From positions 310,001-374,000 of the forward strand of contig NZ_CP085302.1 in the NCBI RefSeq assembly GCF_020700235.1: DNA of 64,000 bases, in the 5' to 3' direction. This stretch comes from Haladaptatus pallidirubidus (GTDB taxonomy: Archaea > Halobacteriota > Halobacteria > Halobacteriales > Haladaptataceae). The notes under the pieces were generated by a model that ran no database searches, was not told the DNA's origin, and was given only the letters and a program-made list of their open reading frames with translations. Shown piece after piece: positions 37,296-46,747 of the stretch; position 1 is the stretch's first letter, and each line of letters opens with the position of its first letter. The position numbers and the translations under genes were made by a program.

Positions 37296-38036
37296 ATGAC
37301 ACATCACGACATCTTCACTAGTACGATCTTACAAGTCAGTGGGCTTCCAGGATGGCTGCAAGACCCTATTTCGGGGTTTATCGCATTGCTTCCGCGCCTC
37401 GTCGGTGCGCTCGTCATCTTGCTCATCGGCTGGGTGATCGGACGCGCCGTGGCAGCGGTCGTTCGCAGAATCGCAAATAGAATCGAACTCGACAGAATGG
37501 TGCTCGATACGCCGCTCGGACGAATGATGGGTGGCACCGAAAGTGCGGTATCCGGGACGTTCGGTAAACTCGCGGCGTGGTTCATCTATGCGCTAGCGAT
37601 CCTCGCCGCGGCGAACGTATTAGCGATCGCGACGCTTTCGCAATGGGTTGCCACCGCCGTCTCGTACCTTCCGGCGCTGATTGCCGGACTGCTCGTCATC
37701 GTGCTGGGATTCGTGGTCGCTGATTTCATCGGTGACACGATCATGCGAACTCGGGCGGCGACACACACTGCGTACACACAGTGGTTTGCGACAGGAACCC
37801 GAGTGTTCCTATACTTCACCGCCATCGTCATCGGCCTCGACACAATGGGTATCGACGTGGGTATTCTCTACCTGTTCGCTCGAGCTCTTGCGTGGGGCCT
37901 CGCGGCCGCCATCGCCATCGGCGCGGGTGTCGCGTTCGGTTGGGGTGGACGGGACTACGTTGCCGAGCACATCGACGGATGGATGAGCAGCGCGAGTCAG
38001 GGAACTCCGAGTCCGCAACCGGGCGACGACGATTGA
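37296..38036 (+). CDS. MscS-like transmembrane-helix protein
   Basis: 246 residues with five to six hydrophobic segments. PRLVGALVILLIGWVIGRAV and AGLLVIVLGFVVADFIGDTI are the repeated TM-helix (PF05552-type) motif linked to small mechanosensitive channels. The soluble MscS beta domain is absent; the protein ends in a short acidic tail. Likely a membrane-tension or ion-leak protein, function unproven. Confidence 0.8.
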   Translation: MTHHDIFTSTILQVSGLPGWLQDPISGFIALLPRLVGALVILLIGWVIGRAVAAVVRRIANRIELDRMVLDTPLGRMMGGTESAVSGTFGKLAAWFIYALAILAAANVLAIATLSQWVATAVSYLPALIAGLLVIVLGFVVADFIGDTIMRTRAATHTAYTQWFATGTRVFLYFTAIVIGLDTMGIDVGILYLFARALAWGLAAAIAIGAGVAFGWGGRDYVAEHIDGWMSSASQGTPSPQPGDDD

Positions 38037-38275
38037 AGAGAAGCCCTTCGCTGATGGATTTCGGCGGATCTGTCACGGAACCCACCACAAGGAGTACGAT
38101 CCTCGCGGATATCTTTGTCGATCTCCACACCGCTGCTCGCGCCAACCCGCTTTGTTTCAGCGTCGGAAATGGATTTCAATTAACTATCCCTCTGGCACTG
38201 ACTCCACTCAGAAACGGTGGACGCGGGGCAGAGCGATCGGTTGAGAGCTAACAAAACACACCCATCGACAGCTGG

Positions 38276-38627
38276 TGTCACAAAATACGACTCTGCGACG
38301 GATGAGATTACGATCTCGCTGACGTGGAACGCCTATGAACAACACGGGTGGGAACAATTCAGTTCGACGGTGCGCCACGAACTCATTCACGCATGACAGT
38401 ATCACGAGTTCGGGAAGGCGAATCACGGGCAAACGTTCGACCGGTGGACCGTTATGCTCGACACAACGCAATACTGTGAGCGGTTCACATCGCCGAATTG
38501 GTGGGTAATCTGTGAGGAGTGCGGTGGGACACTCGCGCTACCAACGCTCGAAAGTCGTGAAACACCCCGAGAAGTACAGTTGCAGCGACTGTGGCGGGTC
38601 GTTGCGTGTCGAGGAGGCTGCCGGACA
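38276..38627 (+). pseudogene. SprT-like zinc peptidase relic, copy 1
   Basis: VTKYDSATDEITISLTWNAY, then FSSTVRHELIHA with TGA (38394) in place of the Trp codon, QYHEFGKANHGQTFDRW, and a zinc-ribbon region YCERFTSPNWWVICEECGG, after which the frame shifts. HELIH plus the later His (ANHG) are the SprT zinc ligands. The N-terminus is missing. Homologous relics are at 44457 and 50754. Confidence 0.75.
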
Positions 38628-38819
38628 ATGAGGACTGATTACCGTTGTCCCCGCTGTCTGCGGGTTATTGGAACCATAACGGTGTCTGGCCCGTCGCTGG
38701 TTCATCTAAGTCCGTGCGGGCATCAGATTGCTGCCCCTGACGAAGTGCTTGAGATGGATGATCTGCACCCACCACGCCCTGATGTGTGGGTGATGGATTT
38801 CCTCGCTGAATCTCACTGA
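38628..38819 (+). CDS. Small zinc-ribbon protein following SprT-like relic
   Basis: 63 residues from ATG 38628 (ATGA overlap with the expected SprT stop): MRTDYRCPRCLRVIGTITVS, LVHLSPCGHQIAAPDEVLEM, HPPRPDVWVMDFLAESH. Ligands C-P-R-C and C-G-H form a probable zinc ribbon. The same pairing (SprT then CPxC...SPCxH) occurs at 50988, so they were a two-gene unit. Confidence 0.6.
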   Translation: MRTDYRCPRCLRVIGTITVSGPSLVHLSPCGHQIAAPDEVLEMDDLHPPRPDVWVMDFLAESH

Positions 38820-38886
38820 CTCCTGCTGACGTTTTCGGCTCTCCTTCACTCTTTCATTCGTTTCTGGTTGGTACAGTCGCTAACAC

Positions 38887-38909
38887 AGGTTAGTAAATTA
38901 TACTAACCT
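38887..38909. promoter_or_regulatory. Palindrome GTTAGTA-N5-TACTAAC, copy 1
   Basis: Core 38889-38907 is GTTAGTA-AATTA-TACTAAC; two extra flanking base pairs match (9-bp arms). The same core with different centres is at 44949 and 54103. It lies between the zinc-ribbon gene and the ZIP gene's 3' end. Probably an operator for a shared regulator; low GC argues against a terminator. The remaining 38820-39099 shows no gene. Confidence 0.55.
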
Positions 38910-39099
38910 ACACAGTTCTGCTGAATCTCTCAGAGCGTGACAGGAATGGTGTGCTGAATGAAGAGGATGTCTTCAGCACAGAGATGGACGCCGATATGTC
39001 TAGACCTGTATTTAATGCCTGACTCCTATCAATTGAAATCATTTCTACAGAACCGCCTGCAGCGATCCTGATAGGTGAATCTCTGCGACCGTGATGCCG

Positions 39100-39954
39100 T
39101 TATCCAGCCAATGCAATGTCCAAGTATAGCATGACGATGACGCCAGTCATGAGTCCGAGCGTGGCCACGCGTTCGTATCCGCTCCTGTGTGTTTCCGGGA
39201 TTATCTCGTCGGAGATGACGAACAACATCGCACCGGCGGCAAAGCCCATGGCGTACGGCAAGAGGGGTTTGACAGTCGCGACTGCGACAGCGCCAAGGAC
39301 TGCTAACGGGATTTCGACGATACCCGCCCGAATGCCGGCGACGACGGCGTACAGCCGGCGATCGAGACCAGCATTGATGGCCGCAACCGACACCGCCAGC
39401 CCCTCCGGAACGTTCTGGAGGCCGATGGCAACCATCAGGGAAAGTGCACCGCCGAGCTGGGCCGGGTCTGCGGCGGCTGCACCGAAGCCAACGCCGACGG
39501 CCAGTCCCTCTGGCATGTTATGCAGCGTAATAGCGAGAATGAACAAAACTACCCCGGCGAGCCGTTCGTCGGTAACTGGGAGTGTTTCGACGGATCCCGA
39601 CGCGTCCGCCCGCCGGCTCCCCGTCAGCAGGTAATGGGCGTGGGGAACCACCATATCCGCCCGATCGAGAAACAGCGCACCCAGGCCAACGCCGATCAGC
39701 GTCGGGATCGGATTCCCACCGGAGTAGTCCTCGATGCCGGGAATGATGAGACTCGTGAATGCAGCCGCTAACATCACGCCGGCGGCGAAACCGAGCATAC
39801 TGTCCAGTACTCGCTCAGACGGGTTTCGCCAGACGAGAACGAGTGACGCACCAAAGAGGTTCATTGTGGCAATGATAATACCGCCTGCAAGGGCCTGTAT
39901 CACCGGGGATGTCCCTACAATTCGGATAAAAATCTCTGTGAACCCAGATTGCAT
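39100..39954 (-). CDS. ZIP-family metal transporter
   Basis: 284 residues, eight helices. TM4 LHNMPEGLAVGVGFG and TM5 LQNVPEGLAVSVAAIN carry the paired His/Asn-x-x-Pro-Glu metal-site motifs of ZIP proteins. The cytoplasmic loop is short, with VVPHAHYL. Imports zinc or another divalent metal across the cell membrane. Monocistronic. Confidence 0.92.
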   Translation of the reverse strand: MQSGFTEIFIRIVGTSPVIQALAGGIIIATMNLFGASLVLVWRNPSERVLDSMLGFAAGVMLAAAFTSLIIPGIEDYSGGNPIPTLIGVGLGALFLDRADMVVPHAHYLLTGSRRADASGSVETLPVTDERLAGVVLFILAITLHNMPEGLAVGVGFGAAAADPAQLGGALSLMVAIGLQNVPEGLAVSVAAINAGLDRRLYAVVAGIRAGIVEIPLAVLGAVAVATVKPLLPYAMGFAAGAMLFVISDEIIPETHRSGYERVATLGLMTGVIVMLYLDIALAG

Positions 39955-40437
39955 TGTTCAACTAGTGCGAGTGTTATGATTTGTAGCTATCCCTGCTGCC
40001 ATTCTAAGTCTTCTTACGTAGGGGTTCCGCAACTCGGTGGATAATCGCGGCAGCAACCTGCCAATGTATCGTATGTACTTCGACCAGCAGGAGATCTTCG
40101 AACAACTCGGACTCGTGGACGAATGAGACCGACTCTCTGACACATACCCTCTACTTACGGATTTCAGCTCAATTCGAACGGGCTCGAGATAGATTAACAT
40201 TAGTGATGAATATGCGCCCTGTATTCAGTCCAACCGCTAGAATCTATCACCTATTAAGGGTTTCAACAAGGCCAGGTATCTCTAATAGACAGTTAAACCG
40301 CACAAAATTGAGGGGTGGCTGACTGCTAGGCTGATGCGTTTGTCGCGAACTTTTTGCACGCCATTACCAATAAACTGAAATCCATCGAAGTATTGAGGAT
40401 ATATAAGTGAGGACGAGAAAGAACCAGCTTGCGTAAA
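39955..40437. other. 483-bp gap, no gene
   Basis: Only a 20-codon open piece (40063-40125, MYRMYFDQQEIFEQLGLVDE and stop), which looks like the tail of an unknown protein. No repeat or RNA seen. Confidence 0.4.
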
Positions 40438-40881
40438 CTACAGCTGCTCAACGTCGTCCGTCCGGTGGTTGAACACGGCGAGGCCATTGATTTCGTCAAA
40501 ATGATTGTCTGCAGTGATGAGACACTGGTTCCGATTCCGGGCGATGCCTGCGAGAAGTACATCAGTCGAGCCAATTTTTCGCCCTTGTCCTGTCAGTTCG
40601 GCCTGGATTCTCCCCGCTTCTTCAGCATCGGCAGGATCAAATCCGATACGATTCGCCCACTCAAGTTCGCTGTTCACTCGTTCAACGCTGTCATGCGGAG
40701 AATCGGAGAGAATAGCGCCGTGATACAACTCGTACAGAACAATTGTCGGAATTTCAACCGTCCCTTCGCTGTCATCTACAGAGTGGTTGAGAAGTGTCTG
40801 TGTAGCTGGCAGCGCCTCGAAGTAATCAACAATAAAACTTGTATCGAGAATTGCTGGTCCCTCTGTCTGGCGTGTGTTCAT
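40438..40881 (-). CDS. PIN-domain toxin (VapC family)
   Basis: 147 residues. PIN acids: AILDTSFIVDYFEA (Asp), IPTIVLYELYHGAI (Glu), IGSTDVLLAGIARNR (Asp) and LITADNHFDEI (Asp), the classical VapC layout. Overlaps the upstream HTH gene by 4 bp (ATGA), so translation is coupled. Predicted RNase, probably aimed at tRNA or rRNA. Confidence 0.9.
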   Translation of the reverse strand: MNTRQTEGPAILDTSFIVDYFEALPATQTLLNHSVDDSEGTVEIPTIVLYELYHGAILSDSPHDSVERVNSELEWANRIGFDPADAEEAGRIQAELTGQGRKIGSTDVLLAGIARNRNQCLITADNHFDEINGLAVFNHRTDDVEQL

Positions 40882-41267
40882 TCGTCACCCTCATCGCCGA
40901 GCTCATGCCGTTCGCGACGCTCCCGAAATCCTGCGTCAAGTTCTTCGCCCGCTTGCTGCACAGCCTCGGCGAATCCTGTTCCTTTGAACGCGCCGAACCC
41001 TTTCATGTAATCTGATTGCTTTTCAGGTTCGTCATCTTCGTCTGGGAGCCACCAGACCTGTGCTCTCGCGCCAACCTGCATATTCTCGATAACACCCCGT
41101 GCATGGAGCGATTCAAGGCGATCAAGGACAGTTCGTTTGCCGATTGGGATTTCGTCGGCGACCATCCGAGTTGTGAGAACTGGCGTCTCGGCGCGCCGGA
41201 AGACGCGTAAAATTTCTTCTTCTGTGACCCGTGGCTTTCGTCCGGGGCCGTCAGTACTTTCGCCCAT
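40878..41267 (-). CDS. HTH antitoxin-like regulator for the adjacent PIN toxin
   Basis: 129 residues from ATG 41267. A TATA-like TTTTATAG about 28-35 bp upstream favours this start over 41321. Winged helix RKPRVTEEEILRVFRR, TTRMVADEIPIGKRTVLDRL, ARGVIENMQVGARAQVWWLP, then a helical toxin-binding tail (GFAEAVQQAGEELDAGFRER). Same HTH family as 30350, 43958, 57046. Pairs an HTH-type antitoxin with a classical VapC. Confidence 0.82.
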   Translation of the reverse strand: MGESTDGPGRKPRVTEEEILRVFRRAETPVLTTRMVADEIPIGKRTVLDRLESLHARGVIENMQVGARAQVWWLPDEDDEPEKQSDYMKGFGAFKGTGFAEAVQQAGEELDAGFRERRERHELGDEGDE

Positions 41268-41427
41268 GTCATGAGATACCCCTTCCTCCACTATAAAACC
41301 ACTCATGGTGAGAGGAAACACCCGTAAGTAAGCATAATAACTTCAATAGGCAGTATTAAGCTATCTCCTATCATAGGAGTTAATGAGGAAGAACGGTGCC
41401 TCTCAGGGCGTGACGGTCAGAGAAACG

Positions 41428-41455
41428 CGCCGGGTGCTGGAACACCAGGCACCGG
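41428..41455. promoter_or_regulatory. GC-rich hairpin upstream of SWIM copy 5
   Basis: GCCGGGTGCTGG-AACA-CCAGGCACCGG-type stem (one bulge) followed by TCTTCC, then GACCATG at 41480. Shared with the other hairpin-preceded SWIM copies. Confidence 0.55.
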
Positions 41456-41482
41456 TCTTCCAAATACCACTCTGGAAAGACC

Positions 41483-41880
41483 ATGTGTACAAATCAATCC
41501 ACAGCCTGTGACGCTGACGAGACGGCACACAAGCACGCATAGACCGAACAGTTCTCCTACAGCATTGAAGCCCCCGGAATGGTCGAAGTGACCAACCAGA
41601 GCCACGAGAAGCCTGTAGAACACCAGTACACAGTCTCCATCGACGATGGAACCGACGACCTAATGACCTGCACGTGTCCGCATCACGTCCACCGCGCCGC
41701 CTACTGCAAACACATGGCCGCCGTCGAAAACGCAACCGACGACGGAACGCTCGACGCATTCCCGTCGGACGACGATGAAACAGACAAGCGTGAGACGGCA
41801 GAGTGCGACTGTGACGGCCTCGTGTGGCTTCGTGTGCTGGCCGTGCGTGCGGGCAGGCCGCAAGAAACTGCCGAACTAAC
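41483..41880 (+). pseudogene. SWIM zinc-finger protein, copy 5 (early stop)
   Basis: MCTNQSTACDADETAHKHA then TAG (in place of Gln), then TEQFSYSIEAPGMVEVTNQS, TVSIDDGTDDLMTCTCPHHV, CKHMAAVENATDDGTLDAFP with all zinc ligands. The acidic tail is shifted out of frame near 41825 (expected CWPCV...). Internal ATGs could still yield the zinc-finger part. Confidence 0.75.
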
Positions 41881-41934
41881 CACCGCTTCAGCCCGTAACT
41901 TCAATTCTGTCAGTGACTATTAAATATGGATATT

Positions 41935-43029
41935 TTATAGTACTTTATCTACTTCTTGCTCAGATGTATCTGCTGTTTCTTTACCGACTGTTGCTTGATA
42001 GTCAACAATTCCGGCACCATCTTTCGGTTGATCCTCAATGTCTCGAGCCCCTGATTCGAATGATTCGAGGACACCCTTGGGAGACCAGTCGTCTTTTGTG
42101 TCTATGTACTTCGCAACCATTCCGGCGACCTCTGGCGAGGCAAACGACGTTCCGGAAGCTTTCACCCACCGTCCATCCAGCTGTTTTCCCATGTTTGTTC
42201 CACTGGCTTGTGCGAGACGATTGTCTTTCCCTATTGCAGTAACATCTGGATTATCACCATTTGGATTGTACGAGGAGAATTCGGCCATTTTTCCGTCCTT
42301 CGTACATGCACCGATACTAAATGCTCCTTTTGCTGTTGCTGGGCTGCCACTCTTTGCCCCCGAATTTCCTGCGGCAACAACATCTCTTACTCCTTTCTCT
42401 ATGAGTTTCGAATGAATCTGATCAAGTTGCTTTGACTGTTTTTGAGCGCCCCACGACATATTGACGACATTGTATCGATCATGGTTCTTATGGAGCCACT
42501 CATATGCTCGAAGAATAATGTTCATCTTCGTTTTCCCTTCACTCCCAAATATTCGGAGTGCAATGAGATCCGCTGCAGGTGCAAGGCGTGTTACTTGCCC
42601 AGCAACCGCTGTCCCATGACCAACTGCATCATCACTTCCTCCAGTTTCTGTCACATCGACTTGCGTTACTGCCGTGTCTTCGAACACTGGATGGCTCGTA
42701 TCGATCCCTGAATCCATGATTGTGATAGTCTGTTGTTCACCAGGAGCCGCTGATTCTGGGATATTGTGGAGCTTGCGTACATCTTCGATGGTCGCTACGT
42801 CCGTCGGCTCTTCACTGATGAAATCTGGTTCGTATCGAAGTGTTGCGCTAATGTTGTCTTCAATGCCGACGATCTGTTCATCCGCTTGTAATTTTGATTC
42901 ATGCTTTTCATCAAATTCCACATACGCTGCTGATGTAATGCATTCCCCGAAATCGTACGTTTCAATGATCTCGCAGTTCGTTTTGACTGTTTTTGGTTCG
43001 TCTTCGTAGAATATGATCTTTTCTGGCAT
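41935..43029 (-). CDS. Subtilisin-like S8 serine peptidase, no signal peptide
   Basis: 364 residues. Triad D106 (IMDSGIDTSHP), H138 (GHGTAVAG), S295 (SGTSFASPEVAG) and oxyanion N222 (AAGNSG). The first 90 residues look like an inhibitor-type propeptide (AAYVEFDEKHESKLQADEQI), but there is no Tat or Sec signal, so it is probably cytosolic or released by lysis. The C-terminus is charged and not membrane-spanning. More AT-rich than the 5-10 kb genes, suggesting later arrival. A different, Tat-exported subtilase is at 61096. Confidence 0.9.
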   Translation of the reverse strand: MPEKIIFYEDEPKTVKTNCEIIETYDFGECITSAAYVEFDEKHESKLQADEQIVGIEDNISATLRYEPDFISEEPTDVATIEDVRKLHNIPESAAPGEQQTITIMDSGIDTSHPVFEDTAVTQVDVTETGGSDDAVGHGTAVAGQVTRLAPAADLIALRIFGSEGKTKMNIILRAYEWLHKNHDRYNVVNMSWGAQKQSKQLDQIHSKLIEKGVRDVVAAGNSGAKSGSPATAKGAFSIGACTKDGKMAEFSSYNPNGDNPDVTAIGKDNRLAQASGTNMGKQLDGRWVKASGTSFASPEVAGMVAKYIDTKDDWSPKGVLESFESGARDIEDQPKDGAGIVDYQATVGKETADTSEQEVDKVL

Positions 43030-43257
43030 CTCCTCTCTCCATCATGGTAATTGGCAACGTTACATAAAATATCTTTCCCATGGGGTGAAATTAATAGAAA
43101 CGTTAATAATCGATGAACCATCATCCGTAACAATAGTTGAACGTGCAAATGGAGTAGATGGATACTGAGCGGCGCTTTTCAGACTGGAGATTTCCGTGTA
43201 GTGGATGCGATGATCCTTACTGCTCAGGAAAAGTGGTGTCTTTGAGCGTTTGAAAAC

Positions 43258-43285
43258 GTGCCGGGGTGGTGGCACATCCCGGCAC
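43258..43285. promoter_or_regulatory. GC-rich hairpin upstream of SWIM copy 6
   Basis: GTGCCGGG (43258-43265) pairs perfectly with CCCGGCAC (43278-43285). TGATCTTCC follows, and the ATG is 26 bp on. Confidence 0.6.
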
Positions 43286-43311
43286 TGATCTTCCAATTGG
43301 ACCAGAACACC

Positions 43312-43689
43312 ATGAGTCCAAAGCTATCCGCAGCCCGTGACGCTGACGAGACGGCACAGAAACGCGCACAGGCCAAACAGTTCGGCTTCCGCGTCGAAGC
43401 CCCCGGAATGGTCGAAGCCACCAATGAAATCCACGAGAACCCCGCTGACCACCACTACGTCGTGACGCTGGATGACGTAATGGGTGATGCGATGGCTTGC
43501 ACCTGTCCGCACCACGTCCACCGGAGCGCGTTCTGCAAGCACATGGCTGCGGTCGAGAACGCGACTGATGACGGTTCGCTCGACGCATTCTCATCGGACG
43601 AAGACAAAGACGAGCGTATCAGTGGCCCGTACACCGGCTACGACAAGTACGGTGACGTCGATCACACATTCTGGAATACGCAAATATGA
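43312..43689 (+). CDS. SWIM zinc-finger protein, copy 6 (most intact)
   Basis: 125 residues: MSPKLSAARDADETAQKRAQ, AKQFGFRVEAPGMVEATNEI, VVTLDDVMGDAMACTCPHHV, HRSAFCKHMAAVENATDDGS, acidic linker, then GPYTGYDKYGDVDHTFWNTQ and stop. Zinc ligands C-T-C-P...F-C-K-H match the SWIM consensus CxCx(n)CxH. The tail is cut before the second Cys pair seen in copy 3 (TYWTCEDCG). SWIM domains bind DNA or proteins; the role of these small haloarchaeal proteins is unknown. Confidence 0.75.
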   Translation: MSPKLSAARDADETAQKRAQAKQFGFRVEAPGMVEATNEIHENPADHHYVVTLDDVMGDAMACTCPHHVHRSAFCKHMAAVENATDDGSLDAFSSDEDKDERISGPYTGYDKYGDVDHTFWNTQI

Positions 43690-43957
43690 GTGGACACTAC
43701 TCAGTGACCTTCTTTCGCACGATTAACTTTCGAATCTCCCACTGACTGTCGATTACTGCCCACATATCAGCATACTCAGTGTGAATTCGGAGCCGGAGTC
43801 TCGATCTCGATAACCGTAGCAGTCATGCTTCTCCTAAAGAAGATGAAGAAAAGATACCCGTTGACTTTATCTCACCACTATTGACACTGTTGACAGTCAG
43901 CTCAGAAAACAAGTAACGCCCAGATAGTTTTTCCGACATAGCTGTTTAGAGTGACCT
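43690..43957. other. 268-bp gap, nothing recognised
   Basis: No gene, repeat or hairpin found. Confidence 0.4.
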
Positions 43958-44452
43958 ATGGACGAACAGAATGGGCCCGATCAGACCAGTGATCAAGAAA
44001 CGCTTGACCGCACACACAAGGCTGTGCTTAATGCAGACAGTCCTGCGATCACGACTGAAGAGATTGCTGACCACACTAATGAAAGTACCGAGGCTACTCG
44101 TGTGACCCTCACAGAACTTCACGATCAGGGCCGTATCGAGCGACTGGAGATTCACAACTTGGGAGTCATCTGGTGGGCCCCACGACCACTGGATGAGGTA
44201 TTAAAATCAGTCGATACGGACACGATCCTCAAACGATTGAGCGACGAATTGGAGACTGCAATCTCGCTGGGTGATGGTACTGTCTACGAAAACGGTGATA
44301 AGCATCCGTCAGAGGACTTAGACCGTGAAACGGATAAAACAACATCCTCGACGGAAAAGAACACGGCCGGATTGGTTCCGAGTAGTGAGGAATCCGGCGA
44401 GAAACGTCAACAGTTGAAAGACGGTGATGATCTTGACGATGTTTCGGAATAG
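43958..44452 (+). CDS. Orphan HTH protein of the antitoxin family
   Basis: 164 residues. Winged helix DSPAITTEEIADHTNESTEA, VTLTELHDQGRIERLEIHN, VIWWAPRP, then a long acidic tail with no PIN gene after it; a SprT-like relic follows 4 bp later. The HTH matches 30350 and 57046. Either its toxin was lost or it acts alone. Confidence 0.75.
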   Translation: MDEQNGPDQTSDQETLDRTHKAVLNADSPAITTEEIADHTNESTEATRVTLTELHDQGRIERLEIHNLGVIWWAPRPLDEVLKSVDTDTILKRLSDELETAISLGDGTVYENGDKHPSEDLDRETDKTTSSTEKNTAGLVPSSEESGEKRQQLKDGDDLDDVSE

Positions 44453-44456
44453 CGTA

Positions 44457-44888
44457 CGCGACTGCGCACTTCGGGGATCTGCCAGTCGACGCACTTGAGT
44501 GGGATGTATCGCACCGCGCGAAACGGCAGACAGACGTCACCAAGTACGACCCTGCGACGGATGAGATTACGATCTCGCTGACGTGGGATACCTACGACTC
44601 GCACGGCTGGGAGCAATTCAGTTCGACGGTGCGCCATGAACTGATTCACGCATGGCAGTATCATGAGGTCAACGAGGCGGACCACGGGCAAACGTTCACC
44701 CGTTGGACCGACGCCCTCGACACAACGCAGTTACTGTGAACGGTTCACATCGCCGAACTGGTGGGTGATCTGTGAGGACTGTGACGGGCGACTTGCACGC
44801 TACCAACGCTCGAAAGACGTGAAACACCCCGAGAAGTACAGTTGCGGGGAGGTGGTGGTTCACTCCGAATTGAGGCGGGTGACGATCA
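44457..44888 (+). pseudogene. SprT-like zinc peptidase relic, copy 2
   Basis: ATAHFGDLPVDALEWDVSHR, VTKYDPATDEITISLTWDTY, FSSTVRHELIHAWQYHEVNE, ADHGQTFTRWTDALDTTQ, a frameshift near 44731, then YCERFTSPNWWVICEDCDGR, then another break. HELIHAWQYH and the downstream His are intact. About 30 N-terminal residues are missing at the junction with the HTH gene's stop. Confidence 0.75.
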
Positions 44889-44939
44889 ATGACCGGCGAA
44901 CACTGCTATCATTGTTGCTCTTGCTTTGAAATCGAATAG
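44889..44939 (+). pseudogene. Zinc-ribbon partner relic after SprT copy 2
   Basis: MTGEHCYHCCSCFEIE and stop. Start and first Cys pair correspond to MTSERCPECG at 50988; the remainder is lost. Confidence 0.4.
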
Positions 44940-44948
44940 ATGCCTAAG

Positions 44949-44967
44949 GTTAGTATTATATACTAAC
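44949..44967. promoter_or_regulatory. Palindrome GTTAGTA-N5-TACTAAC, copy 2
   Basis: Perfect 7-bp arms, centre TTATA. Like copy 1 (38889) it lies just after a SprT/zinc-ribbon unit, 9 bp beyond the stop. Confidence 0.55.
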
Positions 44968-45021
44968 TACAGCGATTCCTCTTTCTGCTCTTGACCCGCC
45001 TGCGAGACCTGATTCTGACAC

Positions 45022-45252
45022 TTATGGTTCGACGCGAATTCTACGATCGGACGTGATTTCGACCGAATACCCACAGTACCGAAATGCAACCGATTCCCGA
45101 TCACTCGGCGGATCAAGAACCCGAACGAGCTCGTTAATATCGACTACTGCACTCAGTGTTCCAAGCTGATCAGGCTGACACTCCTCTAATGTAGCCACTG
45201 CTTGCTTTACACTCATAGTCGGCTGTTGGGATGGATCTGCGTATGTTTCCAT
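45022..45252 (-). CDS. HalOD1-domain protein
   Basis: 76 residues from ATG 45252: QAVATLEECQPDQLGTLSAV, VDINELVRVLDPPSDRESVA, FRYCGYSVEITSDRRIRVEP. The VD..EL..VL, then V-F-Y-GY-V-I pattern is HalOD1, here reduced to the bare domain. Confidence 0.65.
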   Translation of the reverse strand: METYADPSQQPTMSVKQAVATLEECQPDQLGTLSAVVDINELVRVLDPPSDRESVAFRYCGYSVEITSDRRIRVEP

Positions 45253-45529
45253 ATTCTTTCTACGCTGTCTAGCGGTAACTACCCCCAAGATTTTCACGCC
45301 AAGTTATCGTCTCAGTGAATTCTGAAGGGAAGGACATGCTGTAAAACAAACCTGTGTGATTGTGAGCCAACGCCGCTTTTAACCGGAGTGAGCACCTATG
45401 AGATACTCCGAGCCAGCACACACTGTGCGTCCACTGTCGTTTACGATAGTGGTATTCCACTAATGGCGTATTTACACGTGATTAGCACCCATGTGGGGCG
45501 CATCACAGAGTCTCACTCGCCCACACATC

Positions 45530-45864
45530 ATGACCGATCACACCAAGAGCGATACGTCCAACCAGCACCGAGAACACGCTGACCAAACAACGCATCAATT
45601 TACCTTCGATCCCAAGACAGACTCGGTCAGCGGAACACTCGTCAGCGCCATCGCCACGCTGAATAACGCCGACCCAAGCGAATTGGCGATTCTGTCGACT
45701 TTGTTGACCCAGAAGCTCTTGATAGACTCTTTGAGCCCCGCCATGACGGGACTCTCCGGAACACCAATAGGCAAGTACAATTCAGGTATGAAGACTATAC
45801 TGTTCGTGTCCAGACTGGCGGTGCCATCATCCTTTCACATCCTACTGAATCCAGCAGTAACTGA
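45530..45864 (+). pseudogene. HalOD1-domain protein with frameshift
   Basis: MTDHTKSDTSNQHREHADQT..., VSGTLVSAIATLNNADPSEL, then after a one-base shift near 45703 VDPEALDRLFEPRHDGTLRN, VQFRYEDYTVRVQTGGAIIL, SHPTESSSN and stop at 45864. Both halves of HalOD1 are present but in different frames. Confidence 0.75.
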
Positions 45865-46378
45865 CGGTGATGGCTGATGGCTCACGATACACTTGAGTTG
45901 TCGGTTATATCACAGTGGCACTATTTTGGCTTGTAATATTTCGCCACGTTCCAAGACGACTGATTAATCCTATAACCGACGTGGAACATACGGCGGCGGC
46001 GAGATCGACTTTCCGAATTCACCAGATTTGAGGCAGTTGACTGCCTGTGAGCAGTATATGCGGCAGTGAAATAACTCCAGTTTTTTCCGCTAAACGCGTC
46101 GGTGTTCATGGCACAGAGCTTATCTTTGGCTCACTATGATCCGTCTCGCGCTGTGGTGCACTCTCAAACGGAAAGTTCCTCATCCGTAGTAACAACCACC
46201 ACCACCCTTTTCCGTCCACGCCGTGTTAAACATTAACACAGTCATCAAGGTGCTCTGTGTGTTCATCTCCCACGAACGGAGGGAGTGCTGAACGCAGGTC
46301 GTTGTGTCACTGGGACACGGTTCATTCGCGTAGCGGGTACGCGGAACATGACATCATCATGCGTTCCGCCATCCAACC
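45865..46378. other. 514-bp gap with one palindrome
   Basis: GTGTTAA-ACA-TTAACAC (46223-46239) is a perfect 7-bp inverted repeat, 140 bp upstream of the DUF7344 gene; it may be an operator for it. No coding frame otherwise convincing. Confidence 0.4.
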
Positions 46379-46741
46379 ATGACCAACTCACCAAACGTCA
46401 GCGATGACACTACTGCACAGCTCGATCAGATATTCGATATCCTCGCCCATAACCACCGTCGCCACGCTCTCTCGTATCTTATCGCGAGGGACGATGGTGT
46501 AGCGTCTATCACCGAACTCTTGGAGTGCGTGGGAGAGAGTGCTCCCGACGGAGTCACTGGCGACACCGACTCCGAATCGACGAAGAACCTGCAGCTGAGC
46601 TTGACACACATCCATCTCCCGAAGATGGATGCCGCTGGCATCATTGACTACGATACCCGAAGTGAGACCGCCCACTATCACGAAACCCGGCGTCTTGAAC
46701 AGTATCTTGCTCTCGCCGAGAAAATCGGAGTACAGGGCTGA
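46379..46741 (+). CDS. DUF7344-type winged-helix protein
   Basis: 120 residues: LDQIFDILAHNHRRHALSYL (the diagnostic start helix of this haloarchaeal family), ITELLECVGESAPDGV, LQLSLTHIHLPKMDAAGIID (recognition helix and wing), YDTRSETAHYHET. Probable DNA-binding regulator. Confidence 0.8.
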   Translation: MTNSPNVSDDTTAQLDQIFDILAHNHRRHALSYLIARDDGVASITELLECVGESAPDGVTGDTDSESTKNLQLSLTHIHLPKMDAAGIIDYDTRSETAHYHETRRLEQYLALAEKIGVQG

Positions 46742-46747
46742 TGTACT

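Noticed and set aside
36538..37302. 254-codon minus-strand open frame
   Set aside because: It runs antisense to a SWIM relic and its partner ORF and has no recognisable domain; complement artefact.
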